Source: an uncultured Xylophilus sp.
Lineage (GTDB): Bacteria; Pseudomonadota; Gammaproteobacteria; Burkholderiales; Burkholderiaceae_C
Length of the DNA stretch: 64,000 nt
Direction of reading: 5' to 3'
NCBI GenBank assembly: GCA_913776965.1
Contig: CAJYQL010000101.1
Span: 1 to 64,000, forward strand
Shown piece after piece: positions 45,101 to 54,328 of this stretch. Within the stretch, counting starts at the first letter, position 1; the number at the start of each line of letters is the position of its first letter. Under the pieces are notes generated by a model. It saw only the letters and a program-made list of their open reading frames with translations. It had not been told where the DNA came from and ran no database searches. Both the position numbers and the translations under genes were made by a program.

Positions 45101-46531
45101 GCCGTCGAGCTGGGTGTGCAGTTCGCCTGGACGGATGCCGCGCAGCGTGGCGCGGGCTTCCCACGGGGCCGGACGGGCGGCCGGCGTGGAGGCCGGTGCA
45201 GACGACGGGGTGGCAGGCGCGGTTGCCGGCGGAACCGTCGGCGGTGCGGACGGTGCCGGGCCCCAGCGGCCCTCGACGGCCAGCGTGCCGCCGCCGAGCT
45301 GCAGCGTGGCGGCCGGGACGGTCCACACGCCGGCGTCGAGCCGGGCGTCGGCATCGACGGCGGCGACCGGCAGGCGGCCGGTGTCCCAGGCGCCCGGCAG
45401 GTCGTTGCGCAGCGCGGCCCGGGCGCGCCAGGCGGGATCGGCGCCGGATGCGCCGGGCTGCGGGCCGGCATCGACCGTGCCGCTGAGCAACGTGGCGGGG
45501 GCTTGCGGCCACAGGCGCGCCAGGTCAAGCCCTTCGGCCTCGACCCGCGCGGAGAGCAGCGGCTGCGGCAGCCACGGCGCGACCTCGGCGGCGGCCCGGG
45601 CGCGCATCGCGGCAGCCGGGGCGGGGGGCACTGCGCCGGGTTGCGTCTCGGACGACGGCGCCGTCGCCGGCGCATCGGTCTCCGCCGGCAGGACGGCCGC
45701 GGCGAGGTGGAGCCGCGCGGCGGCCGTCGCCAGCGTGCCGCGCACCGCCACGCCTGCGCCGACGGCCAGCGGCACGTCGCTGCCGGGCACCGGCGTGCGG
45801 ATGCGGCCGCGCAGCGTCGCGTCGAGCGCCATCGGCGCCGCGCCCTGCAGGTCCACCGTGCCGGCGTAGTGGCTGCCGGCGATGTTCACGCCGTCGACCT
45901 TCAGCCGGTGGTGGCCGCCGACGTACCGGTAGCGGCCTGCGAGGGCCAGGGCTTCCACTTCCGGCGGGCCGGTCCACTGCAGCCGGTCGACCCGGAACGG
46001 CAGGTCGATGTCCACCGGCAGCGTCAGCTGGGCGAGCGGCTCGGTGGGGCTATCGTCCGGCGTGCCCTGGCGGGCGATGGTGATGCGGGCGGCGTGTACC
46101 TCGCCGAGCCGCACCTGGCGCGACAGCAGCGGCGCGAGCGTCCAGCCGAGGGTGGCGTCTTCCACCTCGACCGACAGCGTGGGGCTTTGCCAGCGCAGCC
46201 AGCCGATGCGGCCGCCGGTGCGCAGCGACCCGGTGACGTCGCGGGTCTCGAGCGTCTGGCCTGCCGGCAGGTAGCGGGCGCCGCGGTGCAGCGCACTGGC
46301 GAGGGACTGGTCGGAGCCGGTCCAGATCCACAGGCCGGCTACCAATCCGGCTACCAGCAGGCCGATGACCACAAGCAGCCAGCCGAGCCAGCGCAGCGGA
46401 CGGCGGCGGCGCGGCGGCGGTGCCGGCGGGCGGGGCGCGTCGGGCCGGACGTCGGCCAGCGGATCGCTGCCGGGGAGCGTGCCCGTCGGGGCGCCCGGCG
46501 CGGAAGAAGGAAGGGAAGCAGAAGACACCAT
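42152..46531 (-). CDS. tamB: Translocation and assembly module subunit TamB
   Basis: 1459-residue protein that spans the periplasm, anchored by an N-terminal membrane helix (about residues 46-70) after a Pro-rich cytoplasmic head. It has long repetitive beta structure rich in Thr and Ala, and the C-terminal DUF490 domain (GEIRTVQGQYRAYGQSLDVE, GTAQAPRVRLYSDP, LSQNFYVTYERSL, TVRFD end). With TamA it helps insert outer-membrane proteins or move phospholipid. It starts 11 bp after tamA. The region about residues 690-710 is encoded by the dispersed repeat at 44401-44463. Low-complexity Ala/Pro linkers near 545-560 and 675-690 are also notable. Confidence 0.92.
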   Translation of the reverse strand: MVSSASLPSSAPGAPTGTLPGSDPLADVRPDAPRPPAPPPRRRRPLRWLGWLLVVIGLLVAGLVAGLWIWTGSDQSLASALHRGARYLPAGQTLETRDVTGSLRTGGRIGWLRWQSPTLSVEVEDATLGWTLAPLLSRQVRLGEVHAARITIARQGTPDDSPTEPLAQLTLPVDIDLPFRVDRLQWTGPPEVEALALAGRYRYVGGHHRLKVDGVNIAGSHYAGTVDLQGAAPMALDATLRGRIRTPVPGSDVPLAVGAGVAVRGTLATAAARLHLAAAVLPAETDAPATAPSSETQPGAVPPAPAAAMRARAAAEVAPWLPQPLLSARVEAEGLDLARLWPQAPATLLSGTVDAGPQPGASGADPAWRARAALRNDLPGAWDTGRLPVAAVDADARLDAGVWTVPAATLQLGGGTLAVEGRWGPAPSAPPTVPPATAPATPSSAPASTPAARPAPWEARATLRGIRPGELHTQLDGPAIGGTATAAQQGDAIDFDVDLAADTTAPRATTPRTAARREGSAPPSTLRSLNLRSAAAQGRWEAGTLDLRTLRIRAADASADGSAQVRPQDKAGRAKLALVLPGGRATVDGAMAPTSGAGTATVALQDAALLQRWVEALPGLSTAFGGVRLDGAAQLDARWTGGWQPALDRWQKGTLAPATAKGELALQATLTASRFDLALPATTAAAAPTSDAKAAPAPAAPAQAAIKSGAKPVVTNTRAATVALRGVRAELSGSLAQATLSLQGEAATGTQTVNLRTRASGGLAGAGLWRAAVQSLALEARDTTLPGPWQLALDTPVDLQLRQAPGSLSVDASAASAALRGPAPGTVRIAWQPLQYRQTGSGGAARHRLQSKGRLTGLPMAWAQALAEGGDAALAKLGLSGDLVFDGEWDVDAGDTLRARARLARTSGDIRIQTGAEALPPTTRITSSGTGTGAQSAAASAQPVATTSAGVREAALTVSADGDAVQAQLAWDSERAGNLRASVGTRLQKQDGGWSWAENAPLQGTIRARLPNIGVWSVLAPPGWRVQGTLEADAALAGNRAAPQWTGTLAADGLSVRSAVEGIELRDGRLRAALRGDRLEITEFRLRGGTGASTRIAGIAGSRATARMVAAPSDGGLLTATGNVSWVSGIRMDVRAVAEALRVSVRTDRQVTVSGTLQARLDDGRLVLRGALKTDRAVIILPDDSAPTLGSDVVIRSAAKDKEAAEKAARAGAPQSKVETAKPPDIAVTFDLGDDFAVQGRGITTRLAGQLDIRSTDGLALPPRVTGEIRTVQGQYRAYGQSLDVESGVARFNGPYDNPSLDILAIRPNIAVRAGVQITGTAQAPRVRLYSDPVLTDAETLSWVVLGRSTASGGAEAALLQQAALALLSGSKGSSGNVAQKLGLDEIGFKGPGSGSDASSAALTFGKRLSQNFYVTYERSLSGALGTIYIFYDLTRRLTLRGQTGSKSAVDLIYTVRFD
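44401..44463 (+). repeat. Dispersed repeat, copy B, inside tamB
   Basis: GCTCCTGATTTGATAGCT (44403-44420) followed by GCTTGCGCAGGTGCAGCGGG and CGCTGGAG matches copy C nearly throughout, and copy A over the core. It lies antisense within tamB and is read through without a frameshift, encoding an Ala/Pro/Lys linker. Confidence 0.75.
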
Positions 46532-46542
46532 GCCGCGCCGGA

Positions 46543-48480
46543 TCAGAAGGTGAAGCCGAGCCGCAGGTGCAGGCGCAGCTGTTTCGCATCGACGCCGTAG
46601 GCCACGTCCGCCTGCAGCGGCCCGACCGGGCTGCGCCAGCGCACGCCCGCACCCACACCGACCTTGGCCTGCAGGTCGCCGATGCGGTCGGCGACCGCGC
46701 CGGCATCCAGGAACACCGCGCTTTCGAATTCGGTCATCTCGCCGTTCCAGACGATCGGGCGCTGCCATTCGGCACTCGCCACGCCGAGGTAGCGGCCGGC
46801 ATACAGCTGGCCGTTGACGGTGCGGGCGCCGATCTGGCGGTAGCTGTAGCCGCGCACCGTGGTGTCCCCGCCGGTCAGGAACAGCAGCGGCGCGGGCACG
46901 TCCGCGGTGGCGCGGGTCGCGACGGCGCCGGCTTCGGCCCGCAGCTGCAGGCGGCTGCGGCGCGCCTCGCCGCCGCCGGTCGGCTGCACCGTACCGAGCG
47001 GCACGAAGTACAGGCCGCGGGCATAGGTGCGGACGAAGGGCGCCCGCTCATTGGTCAGCGTGTAGCCGGGGCCGGCTTCCAGCGCCAAGCCGTAGCCGCG
47101 GGTGGGTGCGGTGTTGTTGTCGAAGTAGCGGCCGGTCCAGCTGTAGTTGACGCTCAGCGCCGAAGCGTTGGGCGGCGCGTCCGGCCCCTGGCTCTTCGCA
47201 TAGTCGTACTGCAGGTAGTAGCTGCGGTCGATGTGGTCGGTGCCCTTGGCCCGCCCGCCGCGCAGCCGGCCGCTGTTGACCTCGTAGCTGCCGGTGGTCT
47301 CGCGCTGCAGTCGCTGCGCGGTGACCCAGCGCCACTGGTTCTCGTCGGGCAAGGAGGTCTGCTCGGAATTCAGCACCTTGGTCTTGCGGTCGAAGGACAG
47401 CTTGGACACTGCCCGCCAGCCGATCAGCGGCAGCCGGTTGTGGGTGTGGTCGAGCGACACCCGCGGGCCGCTGTCGGTGCTGAAGCCGATGCCGAAGACC
47501 ACCTTCTGGAAATTGGCGTCGCGCACCTGCGCGATGACGGGCGCGGCGAGCGGGTTCGGCGCGTCGGGATCGAGCGTCAGGAACACCGAGTCGAAGTACC
47601 CGCTGCTCGCCAGCCGCTGCTGCGCCTCCAGCAGCTTGGCCTGGTCGTAGTCGGCGCCGACCGGCAGCCGCGACAGGCGCTGAGCTACCTCGGGCGGATA
47701 GCGTTCGGCGCCGCGCACCTGCACCGGCCCGAAGCGGAAGGCCGGCCCCGAGTCGTAGGTGACCGAGAGCTTTGCCCGCTGCGTGTCGGCGTCGACCTCG
47801 GCGCGGCTTGCCTTCACGCTGGCGGTGGGAAAGCGGAACGCGGTGATGCGGCGCAGGCCACCCGCCTTGGCACCGTCCCAGGCGTCCTGGGTGAAGCCCA
47901 GGCCGGGCCGCAGCGACCAGTTGGACGTCACCTCGCTGCGCTGCGTGGCGGCGCGGGCGTCGTTCTCGATCTCGCCGGCGAAGGCGATGTCGACGTCGGT
48001 GATGCGCGTCTGCTCGCCGGGATCGACGGCGAGCAGCACTTCGCGCGGCGCCTTGCCGCTGGCCGGGGTTTCGTTGAGTTCGAGGCTGATGCGCGGCGCG
48101 AAGTAGCCGAGCGTGCCGAGCAGTTCGCGTGCATTGGCCTCGGCCGCGCCGAGCAGCCGCGAGAGTTCGCGCGCATCCAGGTCGTCGAGCGTGCGGTAGC
48201 GCTGCAGTTCGAGATGCCGGGTGAGGTAGGTGCGGATCTCCGGCGGTGCCTGCACGGTCAGCACGAAGGCATCGCGGCGGTCGGCGCCCTGCGTCTTCTC
48301 CGGGTCCTGCCCGGCTTCGGCGCTGCTGAGGATGCGGCTGCCGTCGGCCGGTGCGTCGGCGTCGTCGCTCTTCTTGAAAACGCTACAGCCCTGCAGCGAA
48401 AGCGCCGCAACAAAAAGAAACGCCGGCAAGCGAGCCGGCGTTGGGAGGGAGGAGGGTACGGCGTGTCGACTCGATCGCAT
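46543..48480 (-). CDS. tamA: TamA-type Omp85 outer-membrane assembly protein
   Basis: 645 residues: N-terminal signal with lipobox-like LSLQGC (Cys about residue 32), POTRA repeats (about 60-290) and a C-terminal 16-strand barrel ending LRLHLRLGFTF with terminal aromatic residue; GGDTTVRGYSYRQIG is the Omp85 lid motif (VRGY). It works with TamB, 11 bp downstream. The start 48478-48480 has no clear ribosome site and lies 5 bp after the VWA stop, so translation may be coupled. A Rho-terminator-like hairpin overlaps the signal-peptide codons. A lipid anchor on an Omp85 protein is unusual; the Cys may simply be in a normal signal peptide. Confidence 0.92.
   Translation of the reverse strand: MRSSRHAVPSSLPTPARLPAFLFVAALSLQGCSVFKKSDDADAPADGSRILSSAEAGQDPEKTQGADRRDAFVLTVQAPPEIRTYLTRHLELQRYRTLDDLDARELSRLLGAAEANARELLGTLGYFAPRISLELNETPASGKAPREVLLAVDPGEQTRITDVDIAFAGEIENDARAATQRSEVTSNWSLRPGLGFTQDAWDGAKAGGLRRITAFRFPTASVKASRAEVDADTQRAKLSVTYDSGPAFRFGPVQVRGAERYPPEVAQRLSRLPVGADYDQAKLLEAQQRLASSGYFDSVFLTLDPDAPNPLAAPVIAQVRDANFQKVVFGIGFSTDSGPRVSLDHTHNRLPLIGWRAVSKLSFDRKTKVLNSEQTSLPDENQWRWVTAQRLQRETTGSYEVNSGRLRGGRAKGTDHIDRSYYLQYDYAKSQGPDAPPNASALSVNYSWTGRYFDNNTAPTRGYGLALEAGPGYTLTNERAPFVRTYARGLYFVPLGTVQPTGGGEARRSRLQLRAEAGAVATRATADVPAPLLFLTGGDTTVRGYSYRQIGARTVNGQLYAGRYLGVASAEWQRPIVWNGEMTEFESAVFLDAGAVADRIGDLQAKVGVGAGVRWRSPVGPLQADVAYGVDAKQLRLHLRLGFTF
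48411..48442 (-). terminator. Terminator-like hairpin within the tamA 5' coding region
   Basis: A perfect 9-bp stem AACGCCGGC / GCCGGCGTT (48419-48427 / 48434-48442), loop of 6, is followed leftward by TTTCTTTTTG. This is a textbook intrinsic terminator shape for leftward transcripts from the VWA gene, yet lies 38-70 nt inside tamA. Confidence 0.6.
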
Positions 48481-48485
48481 CCGAC

Positions 48486-49673
48486 CTATTTTGACAGCAG
48501 CCGCGTCGCTTCCTCGAGCCCGGCGAGTGTCAAAGGGTACATGCGCTGCGACATCAGCTGCTGCACCAGGCCGATACTCTGCCGGTACTGCCAGACACCC
48601 TGCGGTTCCGGGTTGATCCAGGCGTAGTGCGGAAAGGCGTGGGTCAGGCGCTGCAGCCATTCGGCGCCGGCCTCGTCGTTGTTGTATTCGACGCTGCCGC
48701 CCGGCTGCAGGATCTCGTAGGGGCTCATCGTCGCGTCGCCGACGAAGACCAGTTTATAGTCCTTGTTGTAGCGGCGGATCACGTCCCAGGTGTCGAACTT
48801 CTCGGCGAACCGCCGGCGGTTGTTCTTCCACATGAAGTCGTAGACGCAGTTGTGGAAGTAGAAGAATTCGAGGTGCTTGAATTCGCTCTTCACCGCCGAG
48901 AACAGTTCTTCCACGCGGCCGACGTGCTCGTCCATCGATCCGCCGACGTCCATCAGCAGCAGCAGCTTCACGTTGTTGCGCCGTTCGGGGACCATGCGCA
49001 GGTCGAGCCAGCCCGCGTTGGCGGCGGTCGAATGGATGGTGTCCTCCAGGTCGAGCTGGTCGGGCGCGCCCTGGCGGGCGAAACGGCGCAGCCTGCGCAG
49101 CGCGACCTTGATGTTTCGGCTGCCGAGTTCCTGGCTGTCGTCGTAGTCCTTATACGCCCGCTGGTCCCAGACCTTGACCGCGCTGCGATTCTTTCCGGCA
49201 CCGCCGATCCGCACGCCCTGCGGGTTGTAGCCGCCATGGCCGAAGGGCGAGGTGCCGCCGGTCCCGATCCACTTGCTGCCGCCCTCGTGCCGGCCCTTCT
49301 GCTCGTCGAGCCGCTTCTGCAGCGTCTGCATCAGCTCGTCCCAGTCCATCTTGGCGACGGCCGCGCGCTGCTCGGGCGTGAGCTCGCGTTCCAGGAGCTG
49401 CCGCAGCCAGTCGGCAGGGATCTCGCGCGTCGGGTCGGTCACCTGCTGCACGCCGTGGAAATAGGCGCCGAAGGCCTTGTCGAACTTGTCGTAGTGTTTC
49501 TCGTCCTTCACCAGCACGGTGCGGGCCAGGTGGTAGAAGTCGTCGATCGTCCAGGCACCGTCGGATTGCGGCCCGACCACGTCGGCCTGCAGCGCCTCGA
49601 GCAGCGTCAGGTATTCCTTCACCGAGACCGGCAGCCGGGCGCTGCGCAGGGTGTAGAAGAAGTCGGTCAGCAT
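48486..49673 (-). CDS. von Willebrand factor A domain protein, CoxE-like
   Basis: 395 residues. A helical N-terminal part (1-225, with a GTGGTSPFGHGG glycine linker near 137-148) precedes a VWA domain with MIDAS motif DVGGS (242-246) in LLLLMDVGGSMDEH; FVGDATMSPYEI follows. Such proteins work with MoxR AAA+ ATPases as metal-dependent chaperones or activators of enzymes. The MoxR gene is 1.2 kb upstream in the same direction, separated by two other genes. The client protein is unknown. Confidence 0.88.
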   Translation of the reverse strand: MLTDFFYTLRSARLPVSVKEYLTLLEALQADVVGPQSDGAWTIDDFYHLARTVLVKDEKHYDKFDKAFGAYFHGVQQVTDPTREIPADWLRQLLERELTPEQRAAVAKMDWDELMQTLQKRLDEQKGRHEGGSKWIGTGGTSPFGHGGYNPQGVRIGGAGKNRSAVKVWDQRAYKDYDDSQELGSRNIKVALRRLRRFARQGAPDQLDLEDTIHSTAANAGWLDLRMVPERRNNVKLLLLMDVGGSMDEHVGRVEELFSAVKSEFKHLEFFYFHNCVYDFMWKNNRRRFAEKFDTWDVIRRYNKDYKLVFVGDATMSPYEILQPGGSVEYNNDEAGAEWLQRLTHAFPHYAWINPEPQGVWQYRQSIGLVQQLMSQRMYPLTLAGLEEATRLLSK

Positions 49674-49748
49674 GGTGGCGATGCTCCTGTCATGTCGGTT
49701 TCACTGCCCGCCGCTAGCCTGCGGCTTCCGCAACGCAGGACCGCCGGC

Positions 49749-50285
49749 ATGCCCTACCTGAAGACCGACCGCGCGCTCGCCGCGCTGCAGGACCGCTCCG
49801 GCGGACTGCGGCCGGCCGAGCGCCAGCTGCTGATCCTGTGCAACGGCCGGCACGGCGCGGACGATCTGCGGGCGATGTTCGGCCCGTCGGCCGACGCGAC
49901 GATCGCGCGGCTGGTCGAGGCCGGGTACCTGCAGCAGGCCGCGCCGGCCGCACCGGTGGCGGAGCCGCAAGTCGCGGATCTGGCGCCCGACGTGGGTTCG
50001 ACCCGCCGGTCGATGGTCGCCGCCAAGATGTACATGGTCGGCATGCTGGAGCTGATCCGCGACCCGCTCGCCGGCGACTGCATCCGTGCGCTGCGCGGTG
50101 CCGCAGACGAAGCGGCGCTGCTCGGCGAGCTGATCGCCGCGCTGGCCTTCGTGGCGCGCAAGTCGCCAGACAGTTATGGGGGTAAGGTCGCGGAGCGCCT
50201 CGGCGAAATCCTGCCGCTGCCGCACCTGCCGGCCCTGCAGCGCGCACGGGCCGGCCGGTTCGACGACGCGGAGGCGGCGGCCTGA
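49749..50285 (+). CDS. Conserved protein of unknown function, wHTH-like N-terminus
   Basis: 178 residues, soluble. The N-terminal part (LKTDRALAALQ, LRPAERQLLILCNGRHGADDL, ARLVEAGYLQQ) has the pattern of a small winged-helix-like module; the C-terminal half (MVAAKMYMVGMLELIRDPLA, DEAALLGELIAALAFVARK) is helical. No known family is recognised. It lies opposite in direction between the MoxR/acetyltransferase and VWA genes, where a partner gene would normally sit. Confidence 0.7.
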   Translation: MPYLKTDRALAALQDRSGGLRPAERQLLILCNGRHGADDLRAMFGPSADATIARLVEAGYLQQAAPAAPVAEPQVADLAPDVGSTRRSMVAAKMYMVGMLELIRDPLAGDCIRALRGAADEAALLGELIAALAFVARKSPDSYGGKVAERLGEILPLPHLPALQRARAGRFDDAEAAA

Positions 50286-50301
50286 CACGTCGCCGCTCCG
50301 G

Positions 50302-50900
50302 TCAGGCGCGGTCGCCGCGGTCCAGCCGGTCGAGCAGCTGGGCGCGGGCCTCCGGCCATTCGCCGGCGCGCAGGCTGTACATGACGGTGTCACGGATGGT
50401 GCCGTCGCGGCGCAGCGCATGGCCGCGCAGCACGCCGTCCTTCTTTGCGCCGAGCCGCTCGATCGCCTGCTGCGACGCGTAGTTGAAGTTGTCGGTCCGC
50501 CAGCCGACCACCTGGCAGCCGAGCGTGTCGAACGCATGGGCCATCAAGAGCAGCTTGCTGACCTTGTTGACGTGGGTGCGCTGCCAGCGGCGGCCGTAGA
50601 AGGTGTAGCCGATCTCCAGCCGCTGCACGGCCGGCAGGATGTCGTGGTAGCTGGTGGTGCCCAGCACGACGCCGGTCGCCTCGTCGGTCACGGCGAAGGG
50701 GAAGCGGGAGCCGGCCTCGCGCATCTGCAGCGCGGTCGCGATGTAGGCCTCCACGTCCTGCGGTTCCGGAACCGAGGTCACGCGCAGCCGCCAGAGTTCG
50801 CCGTCGGAGGCGGCGGCGCGCAGGCCGTCGGCATGGCCGGCAGCGAGCGGCACCAGCGCAATGCCGCGGGCGGCGAGGGTGACCGGTTCGACGAAGGCCA

Positions 50901-50901
<1 letters not shown>
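50302..50901 (-). CDS. GNAT N-acetyltransferase, RimJ/RimL type
   Basis: 199 residues with the acetyl-CoA fold: FPFAVTDEATGVVLGTTSY (strands b2-b4), LEIGYTFYGRRWQRTHVN (acetyl-CoA loop region) and WRTDNFNYASQQAIERLGAKKDGVLRGH, typical of RimJ/RimL-like enzymes that modify protein or small-molecule amines. Its ATG shares one base with the stop codon of the MoxR gene (TGATG), so it is translationally coupled. Substrate unknown. Confidence 0.88.
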
Positions 50902-51743
<842 letters not shown>

Positions 51744-51820
51744 GGGCGGGTCGGGCTGGAGCCGGGACCGGAGGCGTCCCGGAGGTGCTGCGGGGAGCGG
51801 GCCGGGACAGACCCGCTGGC

Positions 51821-51826
51821 TATAAT
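51821..51826 (+). promoter_or_regulatory. Perfect -10 TATAAT before the cytochrome gene
   Basis: TATAAT 48 bp before the cytochrome start codon, preceded by TGGC (near-extended -10). No convincing -35 at 16-18 bp; the promoter is plausible but partly guessed. Confidence 0.5.
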
Positions 51827-51873
51827 CAAAGGTTGATTCGACGTCTGAACCTCCACCAGATTGTGCTCGCAAA

Positions 51874-52548
51874 ATGAATAAGCTGTTGACCACGATGTAC
51901 GCCCTGGCCGTCGCTTCCGCGACGACGTTCCTCCCGGCGGCCCACGCGCAGGAGGTCAAGGGCGATGCCAAGGCCGGCGAGAAGAAGATCGCCATGTGCA
52001 TCGGCTGCCACGGCATCGTCGGCTACCAGGCGAGCTTCCCCGAGGTCTACAAGGTGCCGAAGATATCCGGCCAGAGCGGTAAGTACATCGCCACTTCGCT
52101 TGCTGCCTACAAGGCCGGCGACCGCAAGCATCCGACCATGCGCGGCATCGCCGACACGCTGAGCGAGCAGGACATCGCCGACGTGTCCGCCTACTACGAG
52201 CAGCACGGCAAGGACGCCGCCAAGACGCTGCCCGACAAGCCCTCGCGCGAGCCGAGCGCCCAGGTCGCCGCCCTGCTGCAGAAGGGCATCTGCGTGTCCT
52301 GCCACGGCGCCAACTTCTCCAAGCCGATCGATCCGTCGTACCCGAAGATCGCCGGCCAGAACGCCGACTACCTGTTCGTCGCGCTCAAGTCGTACAAGAC
52401 CGAGAACAACGCCACCATCGGCCGCTCCAACGGCGTGATGGCCGGTGTGGCCAAGCAGTTCTCCAATGCCGAACTGAAGGCGCTGGCCAACTACATCGGT
52501 TCGCTCGACGGCGAGCTGAAGACGGTGCCGGAACCGCGTTTCCGCTGA
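51874..52548 (+). CDS. Dihaem cytochrome c, cytochrome c4-like
   Basis: Periplasmic electron carrier of 224 residues. A signal peptide (cleavage after PAAHAQ, about 26) precedes two class I haem domains with CIGCH (C42, C45, H46) and CVSCH (C140, C143, H144). Methionine ligands are plausible in HPTMRG and SNGVMAG. Two tandem domains of about 90 residues are the cytochrome c4 pattern; it likely passes electrons to a terminal oxidase. A terminator follows. Confidence 0.93.
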   Translation: MNKLLTTMYALAVASATTFLPAAHAQEVKGDAKAGEKKIAMCIGCHGIVGYQASFPEVYKVPKISGQSGKYIATSLAAYKAGDRKHPTMRGIADTLSEQDIADVSAYYEQHGKDAAKTLPDKPSREPSAQVAALLQKGICVSCHGANFSKPIDPSYPKIAGQNADYLFVALKSYKTENNATIGRSNGVMAGVAKQFSNAELKALANYIGSLDGELKTVPEPRFR

Positions 52549-52590
52549 TCGCACGGCAGCTGCCGAAGGCAGCATCGCCACCCCACAAAA

Positions 52591-52616
52591 AGGCCGCTCC
52601 TCGAGCGGCTTTTTTT
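52591..52616 (+). terminator. Rho-independent terminator after the cytochrome gene
   Basis: GCCGCTC-CTC-GAGCGGC-like stem (52593-52599 / 52603-52609) with T7 after it. The A5 before the stem also makes it work for the leftward gene that ends at 52649. Confidence 0.92.
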
Positions 52617-52648
52617 GTTGGTGTAGCGACAGCCGCCTGCCGGCCGGC

Positions 52649-53788
52649 TCAGCGCGACATGCCGCGCGCGGCGATCGGCCACAGGTCCGCCACCGTGTCG
52701 CCCCGGAAGCAGACCAGCGTGTCGTGCAGGTTGAAGGTCGGGTCGCAATGGCCGGGCACCAGCCGCAGCAGGGTGCCGAGCGCGGGCACGGACGCAGCAC
52801 CGGCCGCCGGTTCGACGATGCCGTGCTCGTCGCTCGCCTGCCGGTAGACCAGTCCCGCATCCTGCGGCCAGACCGTCGGCAGGCCTGAATCCACGGCGAG
52901 CGACTTGAGGCCCGCATCCACCACCGCATGGCGGCCCGACGCGGTGCTCATCACCGTGGCGGCCAGGAACAGCGCATGTTCGAAGGGCAGGGTGGCGCCG
53001 CTTTCGTTGTCCGCATAGTCGCGGTCCATGCAGGCATAGGAGCCCACCTGTAGTTCGGTGTAGACGCCGCTCTGCAGGTCGAACTCGGCACTGCCGCTGC
53101 CGCCGCCGGTCACGGTGGCGCAGCGGATGCCCGCCTGCTCCAGCGCGCGGCGGATCGTGCCGGCACGGTCGGCTGCCCGCTGCGCTTCTTCCTGCCGGGC
53201 GGCATGGCCGCGGATGTGCTGCACGCTGCCCTGGTAGGCCTGCAACCCGCGGAAATCGAGGCCCGGGTGATGTGCCGCCGCGTCCAGCAGCCGTCGGACG
53301 GCGTCCGCATCCGCCACGCCGCAGCGGCCCTGCCCGATGTCGATGTCGACGAGCAGGCCGACGGTCGTGCCGGCCCGCGACGCCGCCTTGCCGATCGCCG
53401 CGACCTGGGCGCTGTCGTCGACGCAGACGCTCAGCCGCACCCGGCCCGCCAAGTCGGCCGCCAGCGCGGCCTTGAACGCCGACGCCAGCTCGTTGCTGAT
53501 GTGGATGTCGCCGATGCCGGCCGCGGCGAACGCGATGGCTTCGCTGACCTTCTGGCAGCAGATGCCGACCGCGCCGCGGGCGATCTGGGCGTGGGCGATG
53601 GCCGGCGTCTTGTGCGCCTTGCCGTGCGGCCGCAGCGCGATGCCCGCCACGTCGGCGGCCGCCTGCATCCGGTCCAGGTTGCGCTCGAAGGCGTCGAGGT
53701 CGAGCAGCAGCGCCGGTGTGTCGACCGATGCCAGCGGCTGTCCGACGACGGCGGGCGGGGGAAGGGGGAAGGAGTGAAGAGGTGTCAT
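52649..53788 (-). CDS. PLP enzyme of the D-threonine aldolase / DSD1 family
   Basis: 379 residues, alanine-racemase-like TIM barrel with C-terminal beta domain. LRPHGKAHKTP holds the PLP lysine (about K57), and VPGHCDPTFNLHD near residue 345-357 the metal ligands of the D-threonine-aldolase/D-serine-dehydratase family. It acts on a D-hydroxy amino acid or related compound; the exact reaction is open. The start is ATG 53786-53788 (MTPLHSF). Single gene, leftward. Confidence 0.87.
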   Translation of the reverse strand: MTPLHSFPLPPPAVVGQPLASVDTPALLLDLDAFERNLDRMQAAADVAGIALRPHGKAHKTPAIAHAQIARGAVGICCQKVSEAIAFAAAGIGDIHISNELASAFKAALAADLAGRVRLSVCVDDSAQVAAIGKAASRAGTTVGLLVDIDIGQGRCGVADADAVRRLLDAAAHHPGLDFRGLQAYQGSVQHIRGHAARQEEAQRAADRAGTIRRALEQAGIRCATVTGGGSGSAEFDLQSGVYTELQVGSYACMDRDYADNESGATLPFEHALFLAATVMSTASGRHAVVDAGLKSLAVDSGLPTVWPQDAGLVYRQASDEHGIVEPAAGAASVPALGTLLRLVPGHCDPTFNLHDTLVCFRGDTVADLWPIAARGMSR

Positions 53789-53834
53789 GCGGCCGCTATC
53801 GTGGCACGACGCGTGGCGCGGCCGCCTGCGCCGC

Positions 53835-54179
53835 TCAGCGCTCAGCGTTGACAGCAGTGAGCCGCTGCGCCACCGCCCGCACATCGTCCTTGTTCCGTAC
53901 CGCGGCGAGCAGGCTGGTGTTCGAGGGTGCCAGTGCCGCCACCGCGATCGCTTTTTTCGGGCACAGGCCGAGGCAGCTGGTCTGCACGATGCGCAGGTGC
54001 CGGCGGGCTTCGCCGAGCGCGTCGCGAAAATCCTGGCGCAGGTCCTTCGCCTTCACACCGGACGGCCCGCTGTCGCGCTTCTGGCATTTGCCGCAGATCA
54101 TTACCGCGCCGTCGTAGCGGGTACGTTCAAAGGGCGGGCCGGGCGGAAGGGCGGCGAGGGGCGAGGCAGTGCCGGTCAT
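53835..54179 (-). CDS. Small (2Fe-2S) thioredoxin-like ferredoxin
   Basis: 114 residues. Four Cys: C29 and C32 in MICGKCQKR and C69/C73 in SCLGLCPKKAIAV, the pattern of thioredoxin-like [2Fe-2S] ferredoxins (also called metal-binding or DUF1636-like proteins). The function is probably electron transfer or iron handling; no partner is nearby. Confidence 0.8.
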   Translation of the reverse strand: MTGTASPLAALPPGPPFERTRYDGAVMICGKCQKRDSGPSGVKAKDLRQDFRDALGEARRHLRIVQTSCLGLCPKKAIAVAALAPSNTSLLAAVRNKDDVRAVAQRLTAVNAER

Positions 54180-54328
54180 GGTCGTGGGGTCGGTGAGAGG
54201 GATCAGAAACAGTCACCTTAGGCTGCGTCCGGGCGCAGGCCTGTCGGCCAATGCCGCAAACCGGATGGCGAACCGGACGGGCTGTGCGCGGGCCGGCGCG
54301 ATACTCAACCATCCGCGGCTTTCATTCC

